Below, one piece after another: positions 1-7,968 of a stretch of 64,000 nucleotides of DNA; the first letter of the stretch is position 1; every line of letters begins with the position of its first letter. Origin of the DNA: Tetragenococcus halophilus subsp. flandriensis (GTDB lineage: Bacteria; Bacillota; Bacilli; Lactobacillales; Enterococcaceae); contig NZ_BSUG01000007.1 in the NCBI RefSeq assembly GCF_030161475.1, positions 1 to 64,000 on the forward strand, given 5' to 3'. The position numbers were made by a program, and so were the translations under genes. Under the pieces are notes generated by a model. The model saw nothing but the letters and a program-made list of their open reading frames with translations, was not told where the DNA came from and did no database searches.

Positions 1-118
1 TCCTTTGGTCGCTGAATCGCTGTGATTCGGTTAATTCGGACACTACGTCCGCTTCGCTCCCCTAGTACTGTTCATCATCAGCTCTCAGCTTCCTTTGGTC
101 GCTGAATCGCTGTGATTC
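1..118. repeat. Direct repeat pair, GC-richer intergenic DNA at window edge
   Basis: A 28-base block beginning TCCTTTGGTCGCTGAATCGC occurs at 1-28 and again, identical, at 91-118, a 90-base period. The DNA between holds a short hairpin (CGGAC/GTCCG at about 37-51) and is richer in G+C than the surrounding genes. The second copy runs into a 15-base palindrome, GCTGTGATTCACAGC. No reading frame of note covers it. It looks like part of a tandem or dispersed intergenic repeat cut by the window edge. What it does cannot be told from here. Confidence 0.6.
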
Positions 119-123
119 ACAGC

Positions 124-166
124 AAAAAAAGTCTGTTGTTACAGCTTAAGTAGCTAAACAACAGAC
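124..166 (-). terminator. Intrinsic terminator
   Basis: The 10-base arms GTCTGTTGTT (131-140) and AACAACAGAC (157-166) pair, and an A-run at 124-130 gives seven T on the minus strand. It would end the candidate small RNA or the udk transcript. Confidence 0.8.
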
Positions 167-310
167 TTTCACAGTACTTATTTTAGTAGGAAATGTTTTT
201 CCACAAAAACATTTACCCGGCATCCTGCAATCCGGCAGGTGAGTATCTACTCTTATGCCGCTGTTTGAGGTACCGACAAATGTCGGCTTCTCGGCTCATC
301 GCACAAAATG
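124..310 (-). ncRNA. Candidate structured small RNA with its own promoter and terminator
   Basis: Read on the minus strand, this noncoding stretch folds well. A stem CGGCAT/ATGCCG encloses two hairpins (GAGTA-GA-TACTC and CCTGC-loop-GCAGG), forming a three-way junction at about 217-262. A hairpin with CCGACA/TGTCGG lies before it (about 272-285) and a stem AATGTTTTT/AAAAACATT after it (about 191-212). It ends in a strong hairpin at 131-166 followed by seven T on this strand. An extended -10 sequence (TGATAAAAT) lies near 312-320, about 25 bases downstream of the udk stop codon on that strand. It could be an independent sRNA or a structured udk 3' region. I do not recognise it as tmRNA, 6S, SRP RNA, RNase P or a named riboswitch. 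Confidence 0.5.
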
Positions 311-342
311 TATTTTATCATAAAAATCTATAAACCACCAAT

Positions 343-969
343 TTAATTTCCTAAAAAAGTATTAATTTTTGTATTGATAAGGTCAATAGCCACGTGATTT
401 TGCCCACCTTCTGGTACCACCACATCGGCATAGCGTTTCGTTGGTTCAATAAACTGGTGATACATCGGTTTAACAACAGTTAAATACTGATTGATCACCG
501 AATCGAGCGTCCGCCCTCTTTCTTCTATATCGCGTTTGATACGTCGAATGATCCGAATATCATCATCAGTATCTACATAAACCTTGATATCCATCATATT
601 ACGTAAACGCTCATCTGCTAAAATCAAAATTCCTTCTAAAATAATAACTTCTTTAGGCTCCTGTATTTCAACTTGCTTACTGCGCGTATGTGCTACATAG
701 TCATAGACCGGTTTTTCCACTGCTTCGTAATTCAATAACTTATGTAAATGATCAATCAATAAATCCGTATCAAACGCAAAAGGGTGATCATAATTGGTCT
801 TTAATCTTTCCTCAAAAGGAAGATCACTCTGATCTTTGTAATAAGAATCATGTTCAAGCATCATAATCGAGTGGTTAGGAAAATGATTTAAAATCGCCTG
901 ACTGACACTTGTTTTTCCACTACCAGAGCCACCTGTAACGCCAATAATAATCGGTTGATGATCTGTCAT
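343..969 (-). CDS. udk: Uridine kinase
   Basis: Uridine/cytidine kinase of the pyrimidine salvage pathway, phosphorylating uridine and cytidine to UMP and CMP in the cytoplasm. The P-loop GGSGSGKT lies at residues 13-20, followed by the family pattern EHDSYYKDQ and, later, DYVAHTRS and the [15 protein letters not shown] segment. I place the start at the ATG of MTDHQP because GGAAG lies just upstream and the longer frame adds a non-conserved leader. This gives 208 residues, the usual family size. It stands alone on the minus strand, with the candidate structured RNA directly downstream. Confidence 0.93.
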   Translation of the reverse strand: MTDHQPIIIGVTGGSGSGKTSVSQAILNHFPNHSIMMLEHDSYYKDQSDLPFEERLKTNYDHPFAFDTDLLIDHLHKLLNYEAVEKPVYDYVAHTRSKQVEIQEPKEVIILEGILILADERLRNMMDIKVYVDTDDDIRIIRRIKRDIEERGRTLDSVINQYLTVVKPMYHQFIEPTKRYADVVVPEGGQNHVAIDLINTKINTFLGN

Positions 970-1095
970 CACTCTTCCTTCTTTCATCTTTTTTAAACTA
1001 TAAATTTTATAGCACAAGCTGTATTCCTTATATCTTTACTGAAGAATATCGTACTCTAATTGTGAAATAAGGTCAATGAACTACTCGAAAGCAGT

Positions 1096-1352
1096 TGTTA
1101 ACAGTATAGTTAACATATTTAAGTTGCTCCATTGTGGACTTTTAAGGAGTGAGTCATTTTACATTCTATATTTAATAGTAAATCGTTTGAAGTTACAACA
1201 ATGCTAATCAATTATTTGACTTATTTGGATTTTTCTTTTAAAGTAAAAACATAAGTAAATAGAGTTTCTCACTACACACAGCGTTAAGACCTGGTGGAGA
1301 AAGTTATGAAAGATTGTCTGAGGGGTAGCTGTGTATTCAGTTGCCCTTTTTT
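1096..1352 (+). promoter_or_regulatory. Leader of the bL25 gene with promoter and attenuator-like hairpin
   Basis: The 483-base gap between udk and the bL25 gene holds no gene. A promoter reads TTGACT (1216-1221), 17-base spacer, TAAAGT (1239-1244). About 70 bases downstream a G-rich hairpin (1322-1331 with 1338-1346) is followed by six T at 1347-1352, which is an intrinsic terminator placed 100 bases before the coding start. An upstream segment ACACAGC (1276-1282) is complementary to GCTGTGT (1328-1334) in the terminator arm, so the two folds exclude each other. Further upstream there is an inverted repeat TGTTAAC/GTTAACA (1096-1115). This resembles an attenuation leader; the signal sensed is unknown, and it does not match the T-box or a riboswitch I can name. 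Confidence 0.55.
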
Positions 1353-1452
1353 ATGTAACTTATCGATCATGTATTATCATCTCAGTATTTGAGTAACCAA
1401 TATTTGCTTGAAAAATATTGTTTAACACAAAATTTAGGAGGAAAAATAAGTT

Positions 1453-2079
1453 ATGGCAGTTGCATTAGAAGTAGAAAAAAGAGCTGTACGTCCGCGTTCA
1501 ATCAGAAATAAATTGCGTCATGAAGGTAGAGTACCTGCAATCGTTAATGGTTATCAAATCGAAAGTACACCAATTTCTGTTAACGCGCAAGAATTAGATA
1601 GAGTATTGCGTGAAAATGGACTAAACTCAGTTATCACAATGAACATCGATGGTAAAAAAGTGAATACTTTAGTTCAAGATTATTCAGCAGATACATTCAC
1701 TCAGGACCTTATCCACGTTGAATTCTTATCTGTAAATATGACAGAAGAACAAGAAGTGGAAGCAGAAATCACCCTTGTCGGCGAAGCTAGCGGAGTAAAA
1801 GCTGGTGGTGTTCTTACTCAAACATTATACAGTGCTAATGTTTCAGCTACACCAGACAAACTACCTGAAAACATCGAAGTAGATATTTCTGATCTAGAAA
1901 TCGGTGATTCTATTAATATCAGTGATATTCCGGTTGCAAAAGATTATACAATCGTTAATGACCCAGAAGAACAAATAGCTGCGATTAACGAACCAGAAGC
2001 TGAAGAAGAACCAGAAGAAGAAACGGAAGAAGCTGAACCAGAAGTTATCGGTGAAAGCGACGAAGATTCTGAAGAATAA
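1453..2079 (+). CDS. rplY: Ribosomal protein bL25 (Ctc/TL5 type)
   Basis: Large-subunit ribosomal protein that binds 5S rRNA, of the long general-stress (Ctc/TL5) form. The N-terminal L25 domain (about residues 4-92) has the typical start (VEKRAVRPRSIRNKLRHEGRVPA pattern), followed by the beta-rich TL5 C-terminal domain (about 95-185). The last 25 residues are almost entirely Glu, Asp and Pro, an acidic tail seen in long forms and extended here. At 208 residues the length is normal for Ctc. A strong AGGAGG precedes the ATG. It is monocistronic, between an attenuator-like leader and a strong terminator. Confidence 0.95.
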   Translation: MAVALEVEKRAVRPRSIRNKLRHEGRVPAIVNGYQIESTPISVNAQELDRVLRENGLNSVITMNIDGKKVNTLVQDYSADTFTQDLIHVEFLSVNMTEEQEVEAEITLVGEASGVKAGGVLTQTLYSANVSATPDKLPENIEVDISDLEIGDSINISDIPVAKDYTIVNDPEEQIAAINEPEAEEEPEEETEEAEPEVIGESDEDSEE

Positions 2080-2087
2080 AAATAAGA

Positions 2088-2124
2088 AAGCTCTTGAAAT
2101 TATTAGATTTCAAGAGCTTTTTTT
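2088..2124. terminator. Terminator between convergent rplY and gcvH-like gene
   Basis: GCTCTTGAAAT (2090-2100) pairs with ATTTCAAGAGC (2107-2117) and is followed by seven T on the plus strand. The minus-strand tail is less T-rich, so it serves mainly rplY but can also act on the convergent gene. Confidence 0.85.
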
Positions 2125-2134
2125 ACTTTAACTA

Positions 2135-2473
2135 TTATAAATTATCAAATTCAGATTGTTCGACGTCTTTTAAACTAAGGAGCCAAACATTCATTTCGTC
2201 TTCGTCATTTAACGCATCTACATCTGCATCTGCTTTTTCATTGATAGAAGAAACCGTTCCTGATAAAGGACTAGTAAGCGCGCTTGTTGCTTTTTCTGCT
2301 TCAATTTCCACTAAAGTATCTCCTTTTGCATAACTTTGCCCTACCTTAGGAAAAGTAGCAAATGTAATATTCCCTAGTTCATCTTGCGCTTCATTTGTCA
2401 AACCGATAACATATTCTTTTCCGTTAAACAGCACCCACAAATTATCAACTTTTTTTAGACATTGCTTTTCCAT
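2135..2473 (-). CDS. GcvH-like lipoyl carrier protein
   Basis: A 112-residue biotinyl/lipoyl-domain protein of the glycine cleavage H family. The lipoylation site is Lys61 in EAEKATSA, followed by the conserved SPLSGTV turn. No gcvP, gcvT or lipoate ligase gene lies nearby. In several Firmicutes a lone GcvH acts as the entry point for lipoate that is later passed to 2-oxoacid dehydrogenases, which is the likely role here (family knowledge, not shown by sequence). Its ATG overlaps the end of the upstream ArsC-like gene by 19 bases and has its own AAAGGAG, so the two are co-transcribed and probably translationally coupled. Confidence 0.85.
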   Translation of the reverse strand: MEKQCLKKVDNLWVLFNGKEYVIGLTNEAQDELGNITFATFPKVGQSYAKGDTLVEIEAEKATSALTSPLSGTVSSINEKADADVDALNDEDEMNVWLLSLKDVEQSEFDNL

Positions 2474-2829
2474 GATGTAAATACTCCTTTGTAATCATTC
2501 TCATTAAATCCGATTGCTAAAAAATGGTTATCTTTTACTAAAATCGGACGTTTGATCAGCATGCCGTCTGTTGACAGCACCTGGCAAGCTTCTTCAAGTG
2601 TATACCCATCTATCTTATCTTTCAAGCCTAAAGCACGGTATTTTTGTCCACTTGTATTAAAGAAACGACGAAAAGGCAAATCACTTTCTTTTATCCACTT
2701 TTCTAGTTGTTCTTTAGCGGGAACTTCTTTAATCATATCTACAAATGTAACCTCTTTACCTTGTGCTTCTAACCATTTTTTTGCGTTTTTACAACGACTA
2801 CACTTAGGGTACCCATACAATATTAACAA
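2455..2829 (-). CDS. ArsC/Spx-family thioredoxin-fold protein
   Basis: A 124-residue member of the arsenate reductase/Spx family. A CxxC redox pair sits at Cys10-Ser-Arg-Cys13 just after the first strand, and Arg94 in LIKRPIL matches the conserved Arg of ArsC and YffB proteins. It starts with TTG, seven bases after a GGAGG. The coding end overlaps the GcvH-like gene, and this pairing suggests a redox job connected with lipoyl protein or thiol maintenance (inference). Spx itself is longer and needs an RNA polymerase contact surface that I cannot verify, so a transcription role is less likely. True arsenate reduction is also possible but no ars operon is present. Confidence 0.85.
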   Translation of the reverse strand: MLILYGYPKCSRCKNAKKWLEAQGKEVTFVDMIKEVPAKEQLEKWIKESDLPFRRFFNTSGQKYRALGLKDKIDGYTLEEACQVLSTDGMLIKRPILVKDNHFLAIGFNENDYKGVFTSWKSNV

Positions 2830-2848
2830 TAATTAACCTCCTGCCTTC

Positions 2849-4027
2849 TTAAGGTTCGTTTGTCGCCTGATAACGCATAGCTAAAATCAATCCTACACCT
2901 ACCATATTGCTCAAAAGTGCAGACCCCCCTTGACTGATAAACGGAAGCGGTATTCCTGTTAAAGGCAAGAGTCCAATGTTCGCTCCGATGTTTTCAAACA
3001 CATGGAATAAAATCATCATAATAATCCCGGTTGCCAGATAAGAATAAAATTCATTATTTGTATCAAAGCAAACGCGAATCATTTGATAGATTAAAATAAA
3101 ATACAATAAGACGACAAACGCGCTTCCAATAAAACCAAAATTCTCTCCGATAACAGAAAAGATCATATCAGATTCACGCACTTGCACAGCAATCTCACTG
3201 GTGTTAAATCCTTTACCAAATAAACCACCCGAGCCAATCGCCATCATGGCAGAAGCTACTTGCATAGAATCTCCTTGTACATCATGAAACGGATCTAGCC
3301 AAGAATCTATTCGCGCAAATTGGTATTGAGAAAACAAGCCAATATCAGCTAGAAATTCTCGCCCCCCATCATTGACTACAAGGACAATCGTGCCCACACT
3401 GATCACTAAAAAGACTGCAATCACAGGTATAATAATCCGCCATGAAATACCCGACATCAAAAATATACCACCAAAAATAGCTAGAAAAACTAACATGGAA
3501 CCAAAATCATCCTGTAACATAATTAAAAGCAGTACCGGAGCTACAACTGCTAGCATTTTACCGATCAATATACCGTCTGATTTTAAAGTACGTTGTTGAT
3601 AGGAAGCATTATGTTTAGTAACCACCATTGCCAACATCAAAATCATAGCAATTTTCATCAATTCAGCCGGCTGTACTGTAATAGGACCTAGACTAAACCA
3701 GTTTTTAGATCCTGTGGCCCTTTGCATGTCTTCGTCATAAAATTGCACCAATAATGCCATAACAGCTAAACCCGCTGCATACGCATATTTAGTTATTGTC
3801 CAAAGCTGTCTGGGCTTGATATGCATGATAATTATTACCGCAATAACACCTACAACATACCAAAGCAACTGTTGAAATACATCATTCCATGGGTTGCTAT
3901 TTGATATTGGATCATGGTAGGAGGCAACATACAAAGAAGCTAAGCCCACCAAACATAATAAAAATACTGGTAGAATTACGCCATAATCGATTTTATTGTC
4001 ATTTTTAAAAAGGTTCCTTTTTTCCAT
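2849..4027 (-). CDS. rodA: SEDS peptidoglycan polymerase, RodA/FtsW family
   Basis: A polytopic membrane protein of 392 residues with about ten hydrophobic segments. It carries family blocks such as GSKNWFSLGPITVQPAELMKI and, near the end, the GIPLPFISQGGSALL signature. SEDS proteins polymerise lipid II glycan strands together with a class B PBP. The lack of a long C-terminal tail and the early TM spacing favour RodA (peripheral growth) over FtsW, but the assignment within the family is less sure than the family itself. AGAGAG precedes the ATG. The gene is 19 bases upstream of the ArsC-like gene on the same strand, so some readthrough is likely. Confidence 0.88.
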   Translation of the reverse strand: MEKRNLFKNDNKIDYGVILPVFLLCLVGLASLYVASYHDPISNSNPWNDVFQQLLWYVVGVIAVIIIMHIKPRQLWTITKYAYAAGLAVMALLVQFYDEDMQRATGSKNWFSLGPITVQPAELMKIAMILMLAMVVTKHNASYQQRTLKSDGILIGKMLAVVAPVLLLIMLQDDFGSMLVFLAIFGGIFLMSGISWRIIIPVIAVFLVISVGTIVLVVNDGGREFLADIGLFSQYQFARIDSWLDPFHDVQGDSMQVASAMMAIGSGGLFGKGFNTSEIAVQVRESDMIFSVIGENFGFIGSAFVVLLYFILIYQMIRVCFDTNNEFYSYLATGIIMMILFHVFENIGANIGLLPLTGIPLPFISQGGSALLSNMVGVGLILAMRYQATNEP

Positions 4028-4185
4028 CTGCTCTCTCTTTTCATAAAAATTACTTTCTTCATTATAGAGGTAAATAGTGATAAAAGAAAGCTTTGTACTT
4101 AGAGATTCAAAAAAAGTTTAGAATTTATTTAATCATGATTTCTCATTTTTATTAAAGTCAAAAGATATTTGGCACATTTTTGGCA

Positions 4186-4225
4186 CAAAAAAAGCTAGAA
4201 ACGCTATAATATTAGTGTCTCTAGC
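4186..4225 (-). terminator. Intrinsic terminator after tRNA-Thr
   Basis: On the minus strand GCTAGAGAC pairs with GTTTCTAGC across a 14-base loop and is followed by seven T (plus positions 4187-4193). It lies 10 bases after the tRNA 3' end. Confidence 0.85.
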
Positions 4226-4235
4226 CTCAATTAAA

Positions 4236-4308
<73 letters not shown>

Positions 4309-4425
4309 AAAATACATATGAAATTATAAGGAATTTTTTACTATTTGTAAAGCGAATTTTTTAAAATTATATTATCTGAAAATTTTCAAAAGTTATGTTA
4401 CAATGGAAATAAGGAGGTTTTATAT

Positions 4426-4668
4426 ATGGCAGCATTTGGTAAATTTGATTCGTCTATTGACCCTTCAGAAGTAGGAAAAGAATTCTCAGTTAACGAACAC
4501 GTAAGGTTTCAAGTACATAATCAACCGGAAACAGGCACAATTACAAAACAACTGAAAAACTCAGCTGTTGTTGCTATTGATGAAACAAGTTCCAATCAGG
4601 AGTTGATCTCCGAAAGCAACGGTGTCATTATCATTAACTACAAACAGATGGAACCAACAGATCAATAA
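4426..4668 (+). CDS. Small DUF2187-like protein
   Basis: An 80-residue soluble protein of unknown function. Residues 20-70 (VNEHVRFQVHNQPETGTITKQLKNSAVVAIDE and on to VIINYKQ) look like the small beta-barrel DUF2187 family of Firmicutes, in which a conserved G-x-I/V turn precedes a stretch of aliphatic residues. A TAAGGAGG lies 11 bases before the ATG, and TACAAT lies upstream as a possible -10. It is monocistronic with a shared terminator. The family call is moderate and no function is claimed. Confidence 0.7.
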   Translation: MAAFGKFDSSIDPSEVGKEFSVNEHVRFQVHNQPETGTITKQLKNSAVVAIDETSSNQELISESNGVIIINYKQMEPTDQ

Positions 4669-4669
4669 A

Positions 4670-4707
4670 AAAGAAGCTGGATGATGCAATTCCAGCTTCT
4701 TTTTTTA
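4670..4707. terminator. Bidirectional terminator between DUF2187-like gene and upp
   Basis: GAAGCTGGA (4673-4681) pairs with TCCAGCTTC (4691-4699). A T-run follows on the plus strand and an A-run precedes it, so both convergent genes can end here. Confidence 0.85.
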
Positions 4708-4710
4708 TAA

Positions 4711-5340
4711 CTATTTCGTACCGAATAAGCGGTCTCCCGCATCACCTAAACCTGGAACAATATAGCCATCTTCATTTAAATGATCATCTAAAGCAGCCGT
4801 GTAGATATCTATGTCCGGATGCGCTTCTTGTAAGGCTTTGACCCCTTCTGGAGCAGAAACGATGCAAACAAATTTAATATTAGAAGCACCGCGTTTTTTC
4901 AAGGAATCAATTGCCATAATCGCTGATCCTCCAGTTGCAAGCATAGGGTCAACCACTAATAGCTGACGATTGTCGATATCTTCTGGCATTTTCACAAAAT
5001 ACTCGTGAGGTTCTAATGTTTCTTCATCCCGATACAAACCAACATGCCCCACTTTAGCCGCTGGGATAAGTTGTAAAATACCATCTACCATGCCCAAACC
5101 TGCACGCAAAATTGGAACAATGGCCACTTTTTTACCGGCTAATGTTTTTTGCGTTGATAATTCAATTGGTGTTTCAATTTCAACATTTTCAGTTGGCATA
5201 TCACGAGAAATCTCGTAAGCCATCAACATTGCAAGTTCATCAACAACTTCCCGAAAAACTTTTGTACCACAATTTTTCTCCCGTATAATTGTTAATTTAT
5301 GTTGAATCAACGGATGTTCCATCACTTGAAATTTTCCCAT
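4711..5340 (-). CDS. upp: Uracil phosphoribosyltransferase
   Basis: Salvages uracil with PRPP to UMP. The 209-residue protein has the PRPP-binding loop [10 protein letters not shown] at residues 131-140 and the conserved [13 protein letters not shown] block at 75-87, plus the C-terminal [12 protein letters not shown] signature. AAAGGAG precedes the ATG. It is the last gene of the conserved prmC-sua5-glyA-upp series on this strand and ends at a strong bidirectional terminator. Confidence 0.97.
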   Translation of the reverse strand: MGKFQVMEHPLIQHKLTIIREKNCGTKVFREVVDELAMLMAYEISRDMPTENVEIETPIELSTQKTLAGKKVAIVPILRAGLGMVDGILQLIPAAKVGHVGLYRDEETLEPHEYFVKMPEDIDNRQLLVVDPMLATGGSAIMAIDSLKKRGASNIKFVCIVSAPEGVKALQEAHPDIDIYTAALDDHLNEDGYIVPGLGDAGDRLFGTK

Positions 5341-5430
5341 TTTTTTAAGGCTCCTTTATTTTTTTCTTTATTGTAATCTAAATGCAACATACAAGCAATG
5401 CATCAAAAGAAATTGACTTTGATATCTAAC

Positions 5431-6672
5431 TTAATGAGTATAAATTGGATGAGCGTCAGTCAATTCATCAACGGCCTCTTTGACCTCGTTAAGTACTGCC
5501 TGATCTTTATTACTTTCTAAAACTTTTATAATTAAACGAGCTACTTCTGCTGCTTCTTTTTCTTCAAAACCACGACTAGTGATTGCAGGTGTTCCTATAC
5601 GTATACCACTTGTTTTAAAAGGACTTAATTTTTCAAAAGGAATGGCATTTTTATTTACTGTAATATGCACAGAATCTAAAAGCTGCTCAGCTTCTTTTCC
5701 TGTCATACCATAGTCTGTCACATCAATTAAAAGCAAATGATTTTCTGTTGCACCAGATACTAAACGCGTTTTTTCAGCTTGGTTAAATTCGGCTTCCATT
5801 GCTTTAGCATTATTTAGTACTTGTTGACTGTATACTTTAAAATTATCATCGAGTGCTTCATTAAAGGCAACAGCTTTTCCTGCAATAACATGTTCTAAAG
5901 GGCCTCCTTGAATACCAGGAAATACATTACTATTGACTTTTTTTGCCAGTGCTTCATCGTTTGTTAAAATCATACCACCACGAGGACCTCGTAATGTTTT
6001 GTGCGTGGTAGTCGTCGTAATGTCAGCATAAGGAATCGGATTAGGATGAAGACCACTAGCAATTAAACCAGCAATATGTGCCATATCCACCATCAATTTG
6101 GCACCCACTTCATCAGCAATCTCTCTAAAAGCCGCAAAATCAATCACACGAGAATAGGCGCTGGCTCCAGCAACAATAAGCTTAGGTTGATATTTATGTG
6201 CCAAAGTACGAACATTTTCAATATCAATGATTTCAGTTGTCGGATCAACACCATAACTAACAAAATGATAAGTCTTACCGCTGAAATTTACTGGTGACCC
6301 ATGTGTTAAATGACCCCCTGCAGAAAGATCCATTCCTAAAACAGTATCTCCTTCTTCAATCAATGACAAATAAGCCGCTGTATTGGCTTGCGAACCAGAG
6401 TGTGGTTGAACATTAGCAAACGCTGCGCCAAATAGTTTTTTCGCACGCTCAATCGCTAAATTTTCCACGACATCTATAAACTCACAGCCACCATAATAAC
6501 GGCGGCCAGGATAGCCTTCTGCGTATTTATTCGTCAAAATACTTCCTTGAGCTTGCATTACTGTTTCTGAGACAATGTTTTCTGAGGCAATCAATTCCAA
6601 ATTATCTTGCTGACGCTTAGTTTCATTTTCAATTGCAGTGCCGATCTCAAAATCAAAATCTTTTATAGCCAT
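5431..6672 (-). CDS. glyA: Serine hydroxymethyltransferase
   Basis: PLP enzyme that interconverts serine and glycine and charges tetrahydrofolate with a one-carbon unit. The Schiff-base lysine is Lys225 in [15 protein letters not shown], and the N-terminal [11 protein letters not shown] and QPHSGSQAN blocks are intact. The length, 413 residues, is standard. AAGGGG precedes the ATG. It lies between sua5 (49 bases upstream) and upp, 90 bases downstream, in an order conserved across Firmicutes. Confidence 0.97.
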   Translation of the reverse strand: MAIKDFDFEIGTAIENETKRQQDNLELIASENIVSETVMQAQGSILTNKYAEGYPGRRYYGGCEFIDVVENLAIERAKKLFGAAFANVQPHSGSQANTAAYLSLIEEGDTVLGMDLSAGGHLTHGSPVNFSGKTYHFVSYGVDPTTEIIDIENVRTLAHKYQPKLIVAGASAYSRVIDFAAFREIADEVGAKLMVDMAHIAGLIASGLHPNPIPYADITTTTTHKTLRGPRGGMILTNDEALAKKVNSNVFPGIQGGPLEHVIAGKAVAFNEALDDNFKVYSQQVLNNAKAMEAEFNQAEKTRLVSGATENHLLLIDVTDYGMTGKEAEQLLDSVHITVNKNAIPFEKLSPFKTSGIRIGTPAITSRGFEEKEAAEVARLIIKVLESNKDQAVLNEVKEAVDELTDAHPIYTH

Positions 6673-6720
6673 ATCAAGAACACCCCTTTTACTTTCTTAC
6701 AATATTGTATCACAGGAAAT

Positions 6721-7767
6721 TTAAGAAGTCTTTTCACCTTCAAAATACTTTTGCGCAGCAGCTTTTTTTAAGCGATTCATATAAGCTAAGCCTAAACCTT
6801 CTTCTGGTAAAGCAGCGGCCAAAATAACATCCAAAGATAATTGTCCTTCATCTAATGCACGCAAGCCCGCATACAAGCCTTTTGTGGCTGCTAACATACT
6901 ATCATCACTATAAGAAAAAGTAGCTGCTGTGTCCGCACGAACTTCATCGCATACAGTTGGTCCAGCCAACACACCTGCACATAGCTTATTTTCTTTTACC
7001 CAATTAACAGCAGTTGGCCAATCTTGTTCTTTTACCATTAGCACTTTTGTATCTGGTGAATAATGTTTATACTTCATTCCCGGTGATTTAGGCGTCTCAG
7101 AGCTTTCTAATAAGTTTTCATCATAGCTAACCTCGATACCTAGATCTTGTTTGATTTGTTCTTTAGTAATAGCACCAGGGCGTAAGATCATTGGTTTTTG
7201 CTCAGGATCACTAACATCAATTACCGTTGATTCCACCCCGATTTTTGTTGCACCATCATCTAAAATTCCATCAATTTTGCCATGTAAGTCATGATAAACA
7301 TGTTCATAAGTTGTAGGGCTAGGTTTACCCGAGGTATTGGCACTAGGTCCTACCGCGGGAACGCCTGCTTTTTTGAGTAACCTTAACGTAGCATCATTAT
7401 CTGGCATGCGGAAAGAAACTGAGGATAAACCTGCAGAGACTTCTTTGGCAAATAAATCTGTTTTTGTTTGACAGATTAAAGTCAACGGGCCTGGCCAGTA
7501 AGTATCAGCTAATTTTTGCGCATAAGGATGTAACGCAACTACATAATCTTTTACCTGTTCAAAACTATTCACATGGACAATCAACGGATTATCATGAGGT
7601 CTTCCTTTAACATCAAATACGCGAGAAACTGCATCTGAGATCATTGCATTTGCGCCTAAACCATAAACAGTCTCAGTTGGAAAAGCTACTAAACCGCCCT
7701 TTTTCAAGGTTTGCGCCGCTTCATCTATCTCCTCAACTGTCCAATGTTTTGTTTCTTTTATTTCCAC
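6721..7767 (-). CDS. sua5: L-threonylcarbamoyladenylate synthase, Sua5 type
   Basis: Makes threonylcarbamoyl-AMP from threonine, bicarbonate and ATP, the first step of the t6A37 modification of ANN-decoding tRNAs. The N-terminal YrdC domain (about residues 10-205) has KGGLVAFPTETVYGLGAN, KGRPHDNPL and the SxNxSG pattern in GPSANTSGKPSPT. The C-terminal Sua5 domain (about 225-345) shows GMKYKHYSP. The start is GTG, with AAAGGA about 11 bases upstream; a perfect DnaA box (7771-7779) sits inside that short ribosome-binding leader. It follows prmC after an unusual 200-base gap filled with DnaA-box-like sites. Confidence 0.94.
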   Translation of the reverse strand: MEIKETKHWTVEEIDEAAQTLKKGGLVAFPTETVYGLGANAMISDAVSRVFDVKGRPHDNPLIVHVNSFEQVKDYVVALHPYAQKLADTYWPGPLTLICQTKTDLFAKEVSAGLSSVSFRMPDNDATLRLLKKAGVPAVGPSANTSGKPSPTTYEHVYHDLHGKIDGILDDGATKIGVESTVIDVSDPEQKPMILRPGAITKEQIKQDLGIEVSYDENLLESSETPKSPGMKYKHYSPDTKVLMVKEQDWPTAVNWVKENKLCAGVLAGPTVCDEVRADTAATFSYSDDSMLAATKGLYAGLRALDEGQLSLDVILAAALPEEGLGLAYMNRLKKAAAQKYFEGEKTS

Positions 7768-7770
7768 AGT

Positions 7771-7968
7771 TTATCCACATCCTTTCTTTTTATCAACACC
7801 AAGTTATCAACAATTTCATTTAAGTTATACACAATCTGTGGAAAAAGTGACATCTTATTGTGTATTTATCTGTTCATAACTTTAAAATAGCTATAATTTC
7901 TGTATTATTCGCCTTTTTTCCGAATAAATTTTCTTAAAATCACTAGTTACCCACAACCTTGTGGATAA
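7771..7968. promoter_or_regulatory. Cluster of DnaA-box-like sites between sua5 and prmC
   Basis: Within 198 bases I see three exact matches to TTATNCACA: TTATCCACA at 7771-7779, TTATACACA at 7825-7833 and, on the minus strand, TTATCCACA at 7960-7968. Four more sites differ by one base from TTATCCACA: TTATCAACA at 7790-7798 and 7804-7812, TTTTCCACA (minus) at 7837-7845 and TTACCCACA at 7947-7955. A weaker one lies at 7859-7867. The middle is very A+T-rich. Such density is far above chance. The outermost sites abut the sua5 start and the prmC stop, so DnaA binding could also affect sua5 expression. No dnaA or dnaN lies in the window, so this is not the usual oriC. Confidence 0.75.

Noticed and set aside
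2094-2333. Plus-strand frame opposite the GcvH-like gene
   Set aside because: It begins inside the rplY terminator, has no ribosome site and is low-complexity Ser-rich, the mirror of the Glu/Asp-rich real gene.
7771-7968. Chromosomal origin of replication
   Set aside because: The DnaA-box cluster lacks dnaA, dnaN, rpmH or gidA neighbours and sits in the prfA-sua5-glyA series, so a non-origin cluster is more likely.
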